DNA of 64,000 nt from Limnohabitans sp. Its GTDB lineage: Bacteria; Pseudomonadota; Gammaproteobacteria; Burkholderiales; Burkholderiaceae_C. The position numbers and the translations under genes are program-made. This document shows, piece by piece, positions 46,957 through 55,626 of the stretch. The stretch is from contig JAOATL010000024.1 of NCBI GenBank assembly GCA_030158125.1, positions 310,001-374,000 on the forward strand. The letters are read 5' to 3'. The first letter of the stretch is position 1. Each line of letters begins with the position of its first letter. The notes under the pieces were generated by a model that ran no database searches, had not been told where the DNA came from, and saw only the letters and a list, made by a program, of their open reading frames with translations.

Positions 46957-48070
46957 TGAATCGCTCGAGAGGAAAGGCATTGAGAGTCTGGAGATGACGG
47001 CCGCAGGCCAATGCCTGCGCGTAAGGGCCAGCGTGGAATGAAGCGAGCGTCACCCCTGAGTGACAGGTTGCGATCTCCGCGCCTGGGTACACCGGGGAGC
47101 TGGCATAGACGGGGTACCCATCCGGCGTCATCACTCGCAGGCAGGACCATTGGCGCACCAGCCGCGCTTTGCCCAGTTCCGGAAGGATGCGAAGTGCCTT
47201 TCGGGTCATCTTCACAGCTGCGGCGGAAGTGGTGCTCAAGTCATATCCCACGTCCTCCTGAGTCACGCCGATCATCACTGTGCCCTCGCCGGTTTGACGC
47301 AGCCCGCTTGCGGGCACAGGCAGGACAGGCGCCAGGCGCTCGGTCACGAGGATCTGTCCTCGCTCCGGATGCAAGGGGATGTCCAGTCCGATCATTCTCC
47401 CGAGCGCCACCGACCCAAGGCCGGCAGCGATCACGACACGTTCGGCATGGGCCGTTTGCTCACTTGTCTTCACCTCAAAGCCGCCGCCTGCCAAGGGCTT
47501 GATCGAGGTCACCGGGTGCCCGTTGCGCACCATGCCGCCTCGGCGCTGGAAGGCGGCTTGGAGCGCAGCCAGGAGTCGAAGCGGGTTCGCCTGACCGTCC
47601 TGCTCCCCCAGGCTCGCGCCCACGACGTCAGGGCCGAGTCGCATGGTGGGGTAACGACGCGCCAGTTCGCTGCGATCAAGAATCCGCACGGAGGGTGCCA
47701 GTTCTGGCGTCTCAGCTTCCCAAGCACCCAGCATCTTGGCGCGAGCAGACAACTCGTCGTCGCTCAGGCAGAACTTCAGACCGGCGCCGGTTTGGTAGTC
47801 AAGTGAAATTCCCGTCTCTGCCTCCAGTCCCGCAGCAAACTCCGGCCATGCATCAGCCGCCGCCGCCGACAGCCGGTGGTACTCGGGGTAGCGGTATCCC
47901 TTGCCGTGGACCCAGACCAAGCCGAAGTTGGCCTTTGCCGCCCGGTAGTCCGTGTCGGCACCATCGAGCATCAAGACCCGCTTGTCGTACCCGGCCAGGC
48001 CGTATGCAATGGCGGCGCCCACGATTCCGGCGCCCGCAACGATCACGTCGTATTCACGCTGCATGTTCAA
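46904..48070 (-). CDS. FAD-dependent amino-acid oxidoreductase, DadA/HcnC-like (second copy)
   Basis: A 388-residue flavoprotein of the DAO fold. The dinucleotide site is VIVAGAGIVGAAIAYGLAGY at about 8-27, and ANFGLVWVHGKGYRYPEYH and RQWSCLRVMTPDGYPVY are shared in style with the copy at 32424-33560. It is the first gene of a minus-strand operon: DadA-like, [2Fe-2S], FAD/BFD, Bug, octopine-type dehydrogenase. The operon faces a LysR gene across 341 nt. It probably oxidises the C-N bond of an opine-like or D-amino-acid substrate. Confidence 0.88.
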   Translation of the reverse strand: MNMQREYDVIVAGAGIVGAAIAYGLAGYDKRVLMLDGADTDYRAAKANFGLVWVHGKGYRYPEYHRLSAAAADAWPEFAAGLEAETGISLDYQTGAGLKFCLSDDELSARAKMLGAWEAETPELAPSVRILDRSELARRYPTMRLGPDVVGASLGEQDGQANPLRLLAALQAAFQRRGGMVRNGHPVTSIKPLAGGGFEVKTSEQTAHAERVVIAAGLGSVALGRMIGLDIPLHPERGQILVTERLAPVLPVPASGLRQTGEGTVMIGVTQEDVGYDLSTTSAAAVKMTRKALRILPELGKARLVRQWSCLRVMTPDGYPVYASSPVYPGAEIATCHSGVTLASFHAGPYAQALACGRHLQTLNAFPLERFNVSKNQPPQHTTADAHH

Positions 48071-48411
48071 AGACCTTTCTTCTTCGGGTCGATGCGCAGG
48101 CTGCGCGCGGTCCCCGCATTGCCAGAACCACCAGGGTTCAGCAGCGCCGTCAAGTGGATCGCCTGGGGTGAATGGAAATGAGGGTTCATTGACCGAGAGG
48201 TGAGTTGCGATGGCTGCGAACCGTCTGTTGTTTGCTTCAAGACAGCCTTCATCGTAAGCAAGATTACCTCAGGTCGCCAGGGTAAAAACCATAGTCAATG
48301 TTTTTATGCAATACCTCTTTTTTTCGATGCTAAATTATTGTTTTTATTGAACTTTTTTTCTTTAAAATGTCATTAAAATAGCATCTTGCAATAAAACCAT
48401 GTCTAAATACT
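48071..48411. promoter_or_regulatory. Divergent promoter region between second oxidase operon and LysR gene
   Basis: 341 nt without a gene. The half next to lysR is strongly AT-rich (about 48,290-48,400), unlike the GC-rich genes on both sides. Divergent LysR-target spacing makes this the likely site of regulator binding. I see no perfect palindrome to name as the operator. Confidence 0.5.
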
Positions 48412-49338
48412 ATGAGCATGAAAATCACGCTGCGCCACTTGGAGGCTTTTCGGGCGGTCATGGTGCGCAGGACCGTCACCGGTGCCGCCGAGATGCTTGG
48501 GGTGACTCAACCCGTCGTCACCCGCCTGATTGCCGACCTGGAGCAGCGCATCGCGATTGCGCTGTTTACCCGAGACAAGGGACGCCTCGCTCCAACGCCA
48601 GAGGCCACACTGCTTTTTGCCGACGTCAATCAGTCGTTGATGGGGATCGAGCGGATCGCGAATGCGGCAAGCGGCATCAAGGCACTGAAGCTGGGCCACC
48701 TGGAGATCGCCGCGGCCCCCAACATGGCCTTGTCCTTCCTGCCACGCGCCATCGCCAGCTTCAGCCTGGAGCGTCCAGAGACCTTGATCACAATGCACAT
48801 GCATAGCTCTTCAACCGTTCTGGATATGGTCCAGAGCGGACGCTGCAATCTGGGATTCGCCATGGTGCCCGTTCAGGCGACGAGGCATGGCAATAGTGAG
48901 ACCCTTGTTTCGGCCAAGATGGTTGGAGTGATTCCTGTGGGGCATCGACTGGCGATCCGCAAGGTCCTGAACCCGGAAGATTTCGAGGGAGAAAGCTTCA
49001 TCTCCATGGCGCCGCTGATGGAAACACGCATGAAGATCGACTCCTTGATGCTTTCCTACGGCGTGAACAGAAGGATCAATGTCGAAACGCAAATCTCGTC
49101 AGTCGTGATCCGATTAGTCGAAGCTGGCGCAGGAATTTCCATTATCGATCCGCTTACGGCCACTGGCTACACCGGTGACCAAGTCAGGTTCATCCCCTTC
49201 AAGCCAGACATCGTGACCGATTACTCGATGGTCATCTCACCGCGAAATTCCTCGACCCTGGTTCTCAAACCTTTCATCGACCACGCGCGACGCGAGATCC
49301 GCAAGATGGTGCCCAAGCATCTGATCGTCCGAGGTTGA
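48412..49338 (+). CDS. LysR-family regulator of the second oxidase operon
   Basis: A 308-residue LysR protein. The HTH is in VTGAAEMLGVTQPVVTRLIA at about 21-40, followed by DLEQRIAIALFTRDKGRLAPT. The effector domain carries GRCNLGFAMVPVQ and VIRLVEAGAGISIIDPLTAT. It is divergent from the DadA-like gene, the classical arrangement for LysR control. It resembles the regulator at 30406-31302 in layout, so each oxidase module has its own LysR protein. A second ATG two codons downstream is also possible. Confidence 0.9.
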   Translation: MSMKITLRHLEAFRAVMVRRTVTGAAEMLGVTQPVVTRLIADLEQRIAIALFTRDKGRLAPTPEATLLFADVNQSLMGIERIANAASGIKALKLGHLEIAAAPNMALSFLPRAIASFSLERPETLITMHMHSSSTVLDMVQSGRCNLGFAMVPVQATRHGNSETLVSAKMVGVIPVGHRLAIRKVLNPEDFEGESFISMAPLMETRMKIDSLMLSYGVNRRINVETQISSVVIRLVEAGAGISIIDPLTATGYTGDQVRFIPFKPDIVTDYSMVISPRNSSTLVLKPFIDHARREIRKMVPKHLIVRG

Positions 49339-49423
49339 GGAGCCGCTCGTCGCGCAATTGCGTGAGTTCAAGCTTGCTGAGAGCGACTGTACCGTCCGGG
49401 CCTCAAGCGCTTTCTCTGGTTGA

Positions 49424-49921
49424 CTGCAGCGCCAGCTGATCGAATGTGGTGAGACGCAAGCCAGACTCCAACTGTCAAATATTCCCCTGAATCCTGACAC
49501 GTACAACGCACTTTTTGATTTGTGCAGCTTAGTCTTGGATCCCGTCATTGACTATTTCGGTGGAATCAATTTGACATACGGTTTTTCGTCTCCAGCTCTT
49601 TCGGCGAAGATTGACGGTCGTATTGCTCCCAAGCTCGATCAGCATGCTGGCCATGAATGCAATCGTCTCGGAAAGCCAGTTTGTGACAGGCTAGGTGCTG
49701 CTGTCGACCTAAGCATTGATGACGAAAACATGCTTGAAGTCGCTCAGTGGATTGTGTCGAACACTCCGTTTGACAGGCTTTACTTCTATGGGGCAGATCG
49801 CCCACTGCATGTTAGCTACAGCGTTTCTCCAGCAGCACAAGTCACAGTGATGCGCCGAACGGCGCAGGGCAACCTTATGCCTAAAACGCTTGATTCTGTT
49901 CAGTTCTTGAATCTCAAATGA
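49424..49921 (+). pseudogene. Remnant of a peptidase M15-like protein (5' end disrupted)
   Basis: An open frame of about 166 codons begins right after a TGA (49421-49423) and has no good start. It reads QRQLIECGETQARLQLSNIP, then VLDPVIDYFGGINLTYGFSS, KLDQHAGHECN and GAAVDLSI. The H-x-x-x...G-x-A-x-D arrangement resembles the metal site of M15_3-type D-Ala-D-Ala peptidases. Readable sequence (FKLAESDCTVRASSAFSG) continues in the same frame upstream of the TGA, so the gene has probably suffered a stop or frameshift. A shorter reading from TTG at 49520 gives 133 residues. Function is uncertain. Confidence 0.5.
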
Positions 49922-50050
49922 AGTTAAGGACAAACAACAGCGGATGGACGGAATTTCTGCAAAGGGTCGATTTCGATCGGTCATAAGGATTTGAGCGGGA
50001 TTTGCAAATGAAATGGCAGTTCGGAATAAGTAAAAAACAATTAGCCGTCT

Positions 50051-50179
50051 TAACATTTAGAATCACGTCTTGGACCCCAAAGGCTCGATCGGCTTGCCCT
50101 AGGGGAATTGAGCCGGTTTAGGATGGGGTACGTTCTGCCCCGCCAAGACTATTTCGAACTGATTCCAAGTCGTTCGAAC
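50051..50179. repeat. Dispersed structured repeat, copy A
   Basis: About 130 nt that recur, diverged, at 54,980-55,108 and in part at 57,148-57,190. Shared blocks are AACATTTAGAAT, GACCCCAA, ATCGGCT, CCGCCAAGACTAT and CGAACTGATTCCAAGT. Internal complementary blocks (CCCCAA with a later GGGG run, and CCGG/GCCCCG runs) suggest a folded element. It lies between the M15-like remnant and the minus-strand HTH gene. Confidence 0.6.
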
Positions 50180-50216
50180 AATTTACAACCCGTTCGGGGC
50201 CTCTTTGGGTGCGCTC

Positions 50217-50549
50217 CTAGAACACTTTACGGACCAGACAGGCTTCTTCATAGGCCTCAATGTCTTTGAGCCGGTACAAAACTTTCCCCACGATCTTCAA
50301 GTACTGCGGGCCTTCGCTGACGGTACGCCAGCGCTGAAGGCGTGCGACTGAACACACCCAACGATCGGCAAGCATTATTTCGGTCAGTAGCTGGCGGGCA
50401 GGTTCGGCCGGGACTTCTGGAACCAGGTGTTGGGGCTCGAACTTGGGTTCGTTGGCTGCGGTTTTGGCGATGCCACTGGACAAGGCGTCCAGCACGTCAC
50501 CCATTTTTTCAGCCCGTGGGTTCGAGGATGAGGTGTTGTTAGTAGCCAT
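50217..50549 (-). CDS. Small helix-turn-helix DNA-binding protein (AlpA/excisionase-like)
   Basis: A 110-residue protein with a disordered N-terminal half and a C-terminal HTH_17-like domain. The segment LADRWVCSVARLQRWRTVSE and the following GPQYLKIVGKVLYRLKDIEAY show the excisionase-type pattern of a recognition helix followed by a two-stranded wing. Such proteins occur near integrases and in mobile regions, though no integrase is visible here. The role, perhaps regulation of a mobile element, is inference. Confidence 0.65.
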   Translation of the reverse strand: MATNNTSSSNPRAEKMGDVLDALSSGIAKTAANEPKFEPQHLVPEVPAEPARQLLTEIMLADRWVCSVARLQRWRTVSEGPQYLKIVGKVLYRLKDIEAYEEACLVRKVF

Positions 50550-50727
50550 GGCCTTGCTCCTTGATGCCTACATGCAGTGGTTTCATATAGGTTCATACCG
50601 GTTGGCTGGGCATTTTTCTCAGCGGGGTGGGTTGGTGCATCCAAAGGGATGGGCTGCTTTCGGCCATAAGCGGACATTTTCAAGGCTGAAGTGAATCTCT
50701 ACTCACAGCCCAAGCCGGTTCGATCAT

Positions 50728-51651
50728 TTACACACGCCTAAAGCTCGCGGACACAAAATCAATCAATGCTTTGACCCTGACCGATGTTCTGTGTCTTTCG
50801 GCGTAGATGGCATAAATATCGGCGTCGGGACTGTTGTATGCGGTTAACAGTTGAGTCAGTTCTCCGGATTGGATGTACTTATCGACATCCCACTGTGCGC
50901 GCAGCAAAACGCCGTGCCCATCCAGTGCCCAATTCAATGCGACGCCGCCATCATTTGTTGTCAGATTGCCTCGGATTTTGACGTTCTCCGAGGATGTGGT
51001 CTGGTTCTTTACTTTTCCTTTGGTACTTGTGAACCGCCACAAGCCGTATGCCTCATCACCCTGCCGAATGCCGATGCAATTGTGTTGCATGAGGTCCTGA
51101 GGCGTCTGGGGCGCACCATGCTGCCGAATATATGCAGGTGATGCGACAACGATGCGTTTGTTGGCGGCGATGAAACGGGCAATGGACCTGGAGTCTGGTG
51201 GGTTGCCAAAGCGAAAGCAAATGTCAAAAGCGTCGTCGCCGCTGGCGGGTGGATTGACGGACAACTGCAATTGAATGTCTACCTTTGGGTATTGCTTTGT
51301 GAATCGAGAAATCAGAGGCGCGATATGACTACGACCAAAACCCAAGGTGGCATTGACCCTGAGTAAACCTTGTGGCACGACAGAGGAGCCTAGCAACAGG
51401 TTTTCCAACCCTTCAATATCGCCCATGATTTTGCGTGCGTGTTCCAAGTAAATCTCACCCTCCGGAGTCAAACTCATCCTGCGTGTTGTTCGGTTGATGA
51501 GAGGGCTACCCAGCCGGGATTCCATCAGCCCCAAATGCCTGCTCACCGCTGCAGGGGATACGCCTTGTTCGCGTGCGGCTGTGCTCAAGGAGCCTGCACT
51601 GGCCAATGCCATGAAAAAACCGAGGTCTGAAGGGCTGATCAGTTTGCTCAT
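50728..51651 (-). CDS. LysR-family regulator divergent from the Bug-ttdAB genes
   Basis: A 307-residue LysR protein of the CrgA/DmlR-like group. The HTH is in GSLSTAAREQGVSPAAVSRH at about 20-39, followed by RLGSPLINRTTRRMSLTPEG. The effector domain has AFDICFRFGNPPDSRSIAR and GGVALNWALDGHGVLLRAQWD. It faces the Bug-ttdA-ttdB genes across about 125 nt and is the likely regulator of tartrate or a related hydroxy-diacid. DmlR-type regulators often respond to C4 diacids, but the effector here is inferred. Confidence 0.88.
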   Translation of the reverse strand: MSKLISPSDLGFFMALASAGSLSTAAREQGVSPAAVSRHLGLMESRLGSPLINRTTRRMSLTPEGEIYLEHARKIMGDIEGLENLLLGSSVVPQGLLRVNATLGFGRSHIAPLISRFTKQYPKVDIQLQLSVNPPASGDDAFDICFRFGNPPDSRSIARFIAANKRIVVASPAYIRQHGAPQTPQDLMQHNCIGIRQGDEAYGLWRFTSTKGKVKNQTTSSENVKIRGNLTTNDGGVALNWALDGHGVLLRAQWDVDKYIQSGELTQLLTAYNSPDADIYAIYAERHRTSVRVKALIDFVSASFRRV

Positions 51652-51777
51652 ATCTTTAACTTGTAGTTAACAATGATTTGAATATACAGGCAATTTTTGA
51701 TTCGGTTGATCGTTAAAGTTGGTCTCGTTCCAGTGAGGAGATGCGCTGGATAACCATCCCAAATAAAGGAGACTTTG

Positions 51778-52746
51778 ATGTTCAAGGATTTCAAAAAAAT
51801 CATTTTCATGTCGGCTCTGACAAGCGTTGCGAGTCTTGTCTCAGCGCAGTCATGGCCCACTAAAACTGTCACGATCGTGGTGCCATTTCCCGCCGGTGGA
51901 ACCACCGATGTATTGGCGCGAGCCGTGTCCAATAAGTTGTCTGCGGCTATCGGGCAAGCGGTCATTGTTGACAACAAACCTGGTGCCGGTGCCACGCTTG
52001 GCGCTGATCTTGTGGCTAAAGCGAATGCCGATGGTCACACACTGCTGATGGGCGCGGTGCACCACACGGTGGCCACCAGTGTTTACAAAAATCTGAAATA
52101 TAACTTTGAAAAAGACTTTGCGCCCATCACAACGGTTGCTTTGGTACCCAACGTCATGACCGTCAGTGCCAAGTCTCCTCACAACACTGTGAAAGATTTG
52201 ATGATGGCCGCTAAGGCTGTACCCGAGAAGCTGTCTTATGGCTCCAACGGTAATGGCACAGCTCAGCACATGATTGGGACTCAATTTCAGATGGAGACAG
52301 GCGCAAAAATTTTGCATGTGCCCTACAAGGGCAGCGCCCCTTTGACAACCGATCTGCTGGGTGGTCAGGTCGATATGTCGTTTGACACCATCACGCCGGT
52401 TCTGCCTTTCATCAAGGAGGGCAAGCTCAAGGCATTGGCTGTGACGACCGCTAAGCGCTCCTCGGCGCTTCCCAACGTGCCCACCCTGCAAGAGGCTGGC
52501 ATTACCAACATTGCGATTGGCACTTGGTTTGGTCTGCTGGCACCTGCCGCAACACCCAAGCCTGTAGTTGCGCGTCTGAACGCAGAAGTTGTGAAGATCA
52601 TCAACTCACCTGAATTCAAAAAGCAAATGGTGGATATCGGTGCGGAACCTATCGGTAACAAGCCCGAAGAAATGGCTCGGCAAATCAAGGAAGAAACAGA
52701 AAAGTTCGCCAACTTGGTGAAAGTCGGCAAGGTCACTTTGGACTGA
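51778..52746 (+). CDS. Bug/TctC-type periplasmic receptor, probable C4-diacid binding
   Basis: A 322-residue periplasmic receptor. The signal peptide IIFMSALTSVASLVSAQ is followed by WPTKTVTIVVPFPAGGTTDV. DNKPGAGATLGADLVAKA is the first ligand loop and HVPYKGSAPLTTDLLGGQVD the second. ATG 51778 was chosen with AAAGGAG upstream (6-nt spacing); a TTG one codon before is less likely. It is 24 nt before ttdA, so it probably brings tartrate or a similar diacid to the dehydratase. Confidence 0.92.
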   Translation: MFKDFKKIIFMSALTSVASLVSAQSWPTKTVTIVVPFPAGGTTDVLARAVSNKLSAAIGQAVIVDNKPGAGATLGADLVAKANADGHTLLMGAVHHTVATSVYKNLKYNFEKDFAPITTVALVPNVMTVSAKSPHNTVKDLMMAAKAVPEKLSYGSNGNGTAQHMIGTQFQMETGAKILHVPYKGSAPLTTDLLGGQVDMSFDTITPVLPFIKEGKLKALAVTTAKRSSALPNVPTLQEAGITNIAIGTWFGLLAPAATPKPVVARLNAEVVKIINSPEFKKQMVDIGAEPIGNKPEEMARQIKEETEKFANLVKVGKVTLD

Positions 52747-52770
52747 ACCTCAACAACAAGGAGTATCCCC

Positions 52771-53670
52771 ATGGATAAAGCAACAGCAGTCGCTGACCTG
52801 ACGCATGTGATGTCGAAGTTCACTTCGTACATCGGCAAGCGTTTACCCACCGATGTGACTGAAAAACTCGGTGAACTTCGCGAAAAGGAAGTCAATTTTT
52901 TGGCCAAGGAAGTGTATGAGTCCATGCGCCAGAACCAGGAAGCCGCCGATAAGTTGGACCGCCCCAGCTGCCAAGATACCGGAGTGATCCAGTATTTTCT
53001 GACAGCGGGATCCAATTTTCCGCTGCTGGGCGAGCTGGAAGACATTTTGCTTGGCGCAACGCAAGGCGCCACAAGGGACGGTCCATTGCGTCATAACGCG
53101 GTAGAAACCTTTGTCGAAAAAAATACCGGTACAAACACCGGCTCCAAAATCCCATGGCTGGATTGGGAGATCGTCCCCGGTGATGACAGCGTGACGATTG
53201 ATGTCTACATGGCCGGTGGCGGTTGTACTTTGCCAGGCGCTGCCAAAGTGCTGATGCCCGGTCAAGGCTATGAGGGCGTCGCTGAGTTCGTGTTCGACGT
53301 CATCACCTCAAGAGGCGTGAATGCATGCCCTCCGCTGCTTGTGGGTGTTGGCGTATCCACCTCTGCCGAAACGGCTGCACGACTGTCCAAGAAAGCGATC
53401 TTGCGTCCGGTGACTTCTCGTCACACCAATGACAACGCCGCACTGATGGAAGAGTTGTTAACCGATGGTTTGAATGAATTGGGTCTGGGGCCACAAGGTT
53501 TGACAGGCAACAACAGTGTGATGGGCGTGAACATTGAATCGTCTGCGCGCCATCCTTCCACGATTGGGGTTGCTGTTTCAACCGGTTGCTGGGCACACCG
53601 CCGGGGCAAGATCAAGATCAATGCCGACATGTCATACGAAGTCATCTCGCACCAAGGATTCAAGCTGTGA
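52771..53670 (+). CDS. ttdA: L(+)-tartrate dehydratase alpha subunit
   Basis: Fe-S dehydratase subunit of 299 residues that, with TtdB, converts L-tartrate to oxaloacetate. The cluster cysteines are in [30 protein letters not shown] and [15 protein letters not shown]. It is a member of the class I fumarase alpha domain group, so fumarase-like or other hydroxy-diacid substrates remain possible. An aaggag site precedes the ATG. Its stop overlaps the GTG start of ttdB (GTGA), which indicates coupling for a heteromeric enzyme. Confidence 0.9.
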   Translation: MDKATAVADLTHVMSKFTSYIGKRLPTDVTEKLGELREKEVNFLAKEVYESMRQNQEAADKLDRPSCQDTGVIQYFLTAGSNFPLLGELEDILLGATQGATRDGPLRHNAVETFVEKNTGTNTGSKIPWLDWEIVPGDDSVTIDVYMAGGGCTLPGAAKVLMPGQGYEGVAEFVFDVITSRGVNACPPLLVGVGVSTSAETAARLSKKAILRPVTSRHTNDNAALMEELLTDGLNELGLGPQGLTGNNSVMGVNIESSARHPSTIGVAVSTGCWAHRRGKIKINADMSYEVISHQGFKL

Positions 53671-54275
53671 AAAAAATTCTAACTACCCCCATCAAAAATG
53701 AAGACTTGGAGTCACTGAACATCGGAGATGTGGTGTACCTGACAGGCACCTTGGTGACTTGCAGAGATGTGGCACATCGCCGCCTGATCGAGTTGGGCCG
53801 TGAATTACCTGTGAACCTAGAAGGCGGCGCAATCTTTCATGCAGGTCCCATCGTGCGACAGAAAGACAATGGGGAATACGAAATGGTTTCGATTGGCCCG
53901 ACAACCAGCATGCGGATGGAAAAATTCGAAAAAGAGTTCATTGAGCGAACGGGTGTGAAGCTAATCGTGGGCAAAGGTGGTATGGGGCCTGAGACACAGC
54001 AAGGCTGCCTGGAAAATAAAGCGGTTCACGCCATTTTCCCAGGAGGTTGTGCCGTGTTGGCCGCCACACAGGTGGAAAAAATCGAAGCCGCTGAGTGGAC
54101 GGACTTGGGCATGCCCGAGACCCTGTGGGTCAATCGCGTCAAGGAGTTTGGCCCATTGATCATTTCGATCGATACCAAGGGAAAAAATTTGATTGAGGAA
54201 AATAAAGCGGTCTTCAACGAAAAGAAAAAGCCCATCTTGGAGCGCATCAACGCCCAGGTCCGCTTTATCAAATAA
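53667..54275 (+). CDS. ttdB: L(+)-tartrate dehydratase beta subunit
   Basis: A 202-residue partner of TtdA, the typical TtdB length. The start is GTG at 53667, overlapping the ttdA stop; this gives the family-like N-terminus [20 protein letters not shown]. Conserved segments are [47 protein letters not shown] and [19 protein letters not shown]. It closes the transcript: a strong terminator follows. Confidence 0.92.
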   Translation: MKKILTTPIKNEDLESLNIGDVVYLTGTLVTCRDVAHRRLIELGRELPVNLEGGAIFHAGPIVRQKDNGEYEMVSIGPTTSMRMEKFEKEFIERTGVKLIVGKGGMGPETQQGCLENKAVHAIFPGGCAVLAATQVEKIEAAEWTDLGMPETLWVNRVKEFGPLIISIDTKGKNLIEENKAVFNEKKKPILERINAQVRFIK

Positions 54276-54285
54276 TGAAGTGATG

Positions 54286-54319
54286 TGCATCAGCCACCTG
54301 CGGGTGGCTGATGCATTTT
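54286..54319 (+). terminator. Strong rho-independent terminator after ttdB
   Basis: A perfect 13-bp stem TGCATCAGCCACC (54286-54298)/GGTGGCTGATGCA (54303-54315) has a 4-nt loop and a following TTTT. Confidence 0.88.
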
Positions 54320-54343
54320 GAACGCACAGACTCACTGAAGACC

Positions 54344-54772
54344 ATGCGCAAGAACATCATTTTGGCTTTCGACGGATCGGTTGCGGGTTTGAGTGTTTTG
54401 CTGAACACGGAAAAGTTGACAGCATGGCGAGATGAACATTTGTTGTTAACAGCCATCATTCCACGACCGGTTCAATCTTGTGTGTACGAGCCTGATTTCT
54501 TCAATCCGTCCATTTCAGTAGATGAGTTTGAAGACATTCAAAATCGGCTCGATGAGGCGCGCGGCAATTTGTTGGCGCATGGTTATAAAGTCAGTGTGAA
54601 ATTAGGCTATCTGGATTCACGAACGGCCGTCTCTCAATTTCTGCGGGATTTGGATCCAGATTTGGTTGTGACAACACTGGGCACCCGAAAATGGCGACAT
54701 TCCCGTTGGCGCAAACAGTCGATCGCCTCGTATGTCATCGAATCATCGCCATGCGAGACTTTGATTTTGTAG
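54344..54772 (+). CDS. Universal stress protein family protein
   Basis: A 142-residue protein with the UspA fold. The start IILAFDGSVAGLSVLL contains the conserved D-G-S segment. DLVVTTLGTRKWRHSRW and SIASYVIESSPCETLIL are the later strand and the usual C-terminal ESSxCxxLI pattern. ATG 54344 has GAAG just upstream; a longer frame from 54311 overlaps the terminator. The substrate and role are unknown; it could be regulated independently of ttdAB. Confidence 0.8.
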   Translation: MRKNIILAFDGSVAGLSVLLNTEKLTAWRDEHLLLTAIIPRPVQSCVYEPDFFNPSISVDEFEDIQNRLDEARGNLLAHGYKVSVKLGYLDSRTAVSQFLRDLDPDLVVTTLGTRKWRHSRWRKQSIASYVIESSPCETLIL

Positions 54773-54979
54773 AAATTATTTATAAATTCCAGAAAAAATT
54801 CAGCTCCATTTTCAAGGAGGAATGAGATTTCCCTCGTGATTTTTCACAAGCCACTATTCTTGAACTCAAGCCAATGACGGCTTTGGGTCGAAAGGGCGCA
54901 GTGGCGCAACCTATCAGGTTCGAATTCCGGATCATTCAAAAACAGCGGTTCTGAAAACTCTTTTAACAAGAAGATGTCT

Positions 54980-55108
54980 CAACATTTAGAATGCTGACTT
55001 AGACCCCAAGTGCTTAATCGGCTGGTCCTTGGGGGATTTAGGCGGTTTGCGATCTGGTATCTTCTAGCCCGCCAAGACTATGTCGAACTGATTCCAAGTT
55101 GCGCGAAC
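54980..55108. repeat. Dispersed structured repeat, copy B
   Basis: Diverged second copy of the element at 50,051-50,179, alike along its full length. Shared blocks include CAACATTTAGAAT, AGACCCCAAG, GCCCGCCAAGACTATGTCGA and ACTGATTCCAAGTTG. Complementary blocks CCCCAAG/CTTGGGG (55,003-55,035 area) and GGCGG/CCGCC can form two stems. It lies between the stress-protein gene and the 3' end of a minus-strand membrane gene. Confidence 0.6.
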
Positions 55109-55127
55109 GGTTTGGTTGCGCGTTTTC

Positions 55128-55616
55128 TCAGATTGCCATACTTTGTACCGCTGACAAGTAGTCTGCACCTCTGGCCTCAGCAAAAATGTCCAACGCTAGA
55201 GTGATCGCAGTCTGCAATACGAGCCCGACGCCAATGCCCGCTGCCATGTCGTGGTGCTGCAAAAAGGCAATCATCCCGACACCGATGATCAGAAGCAGTA
55301 CTTCGATCCCTTTGTAGATTGAAAAGTTTTTCATGACGGTCTGCATGCGGGTGGTTTCCTCGGCTTTTAGTACCGAAGGGTTCAACTGCAGCTGTGCGCT
55401 CAAGGTTGACACCTGCGAGTCGGTGCGGAGGTATACGGTGCCACCCACCACTATCTGCATCAAACCAATGACCACCAGCGGATAGACCATAGACTTCAGG
55501 CGGTGCCCATTCACCCATAGCCAGACGCTGATACCTAAGGCCAGAAGGCCAACCGCAATAAAAATCACGCTCTCTTGCTTCTCTGCGACGAAGTAGCTGT
55601 TCATGTTGTTAATCAT
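55128..55616 (-). CDS. Hypothetical four-helix membrane protein
   Basis: A 162-residue protein with about four predicted membrane helices (VIFIAVGLLALGISVWLWV, MVYPLVVIGLMQIVVGGTVY, GIEVLLLIIGVGMIAFL and MAAGIGVGLVLQTAITLALD). A charged central loop holds LQLNPSVLKAEETTRMQTVM. I do not recognise a named family. AAGGA precedes the ATG by about 7 nt. It lies 11 nt after the SDR gene on the same strand, so the two are probably one transcript under the MerR-type promoter. Confidence 0.7.
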   Translation of the reverse strand: MINNMNSYFVAEKQESVIFIAVGLLALGISVWLWVNGHRLKSMVYPLVVIGLMQIVVGGTVYLRTDSQVSTLSAQLQLNPSVLKAEETTRMQTVMKNFSIYKGIEVLLLIIGVGMIAFLQHHDMAAGIGVGLVLQTAITLALDIFAEARGADYLSAVQSMAI

Positions 55617-55626
55617 GGTGTTGTCC

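Noticed and set aside
54905..54945. tRNA-like T arm (AGGTTCGAATTCCGG) near the stress-protein gene
   Set aside because: Only a T-loop-like piece with imperfect stem is present; no acceptor, D or anticodon arms could be paired around it.
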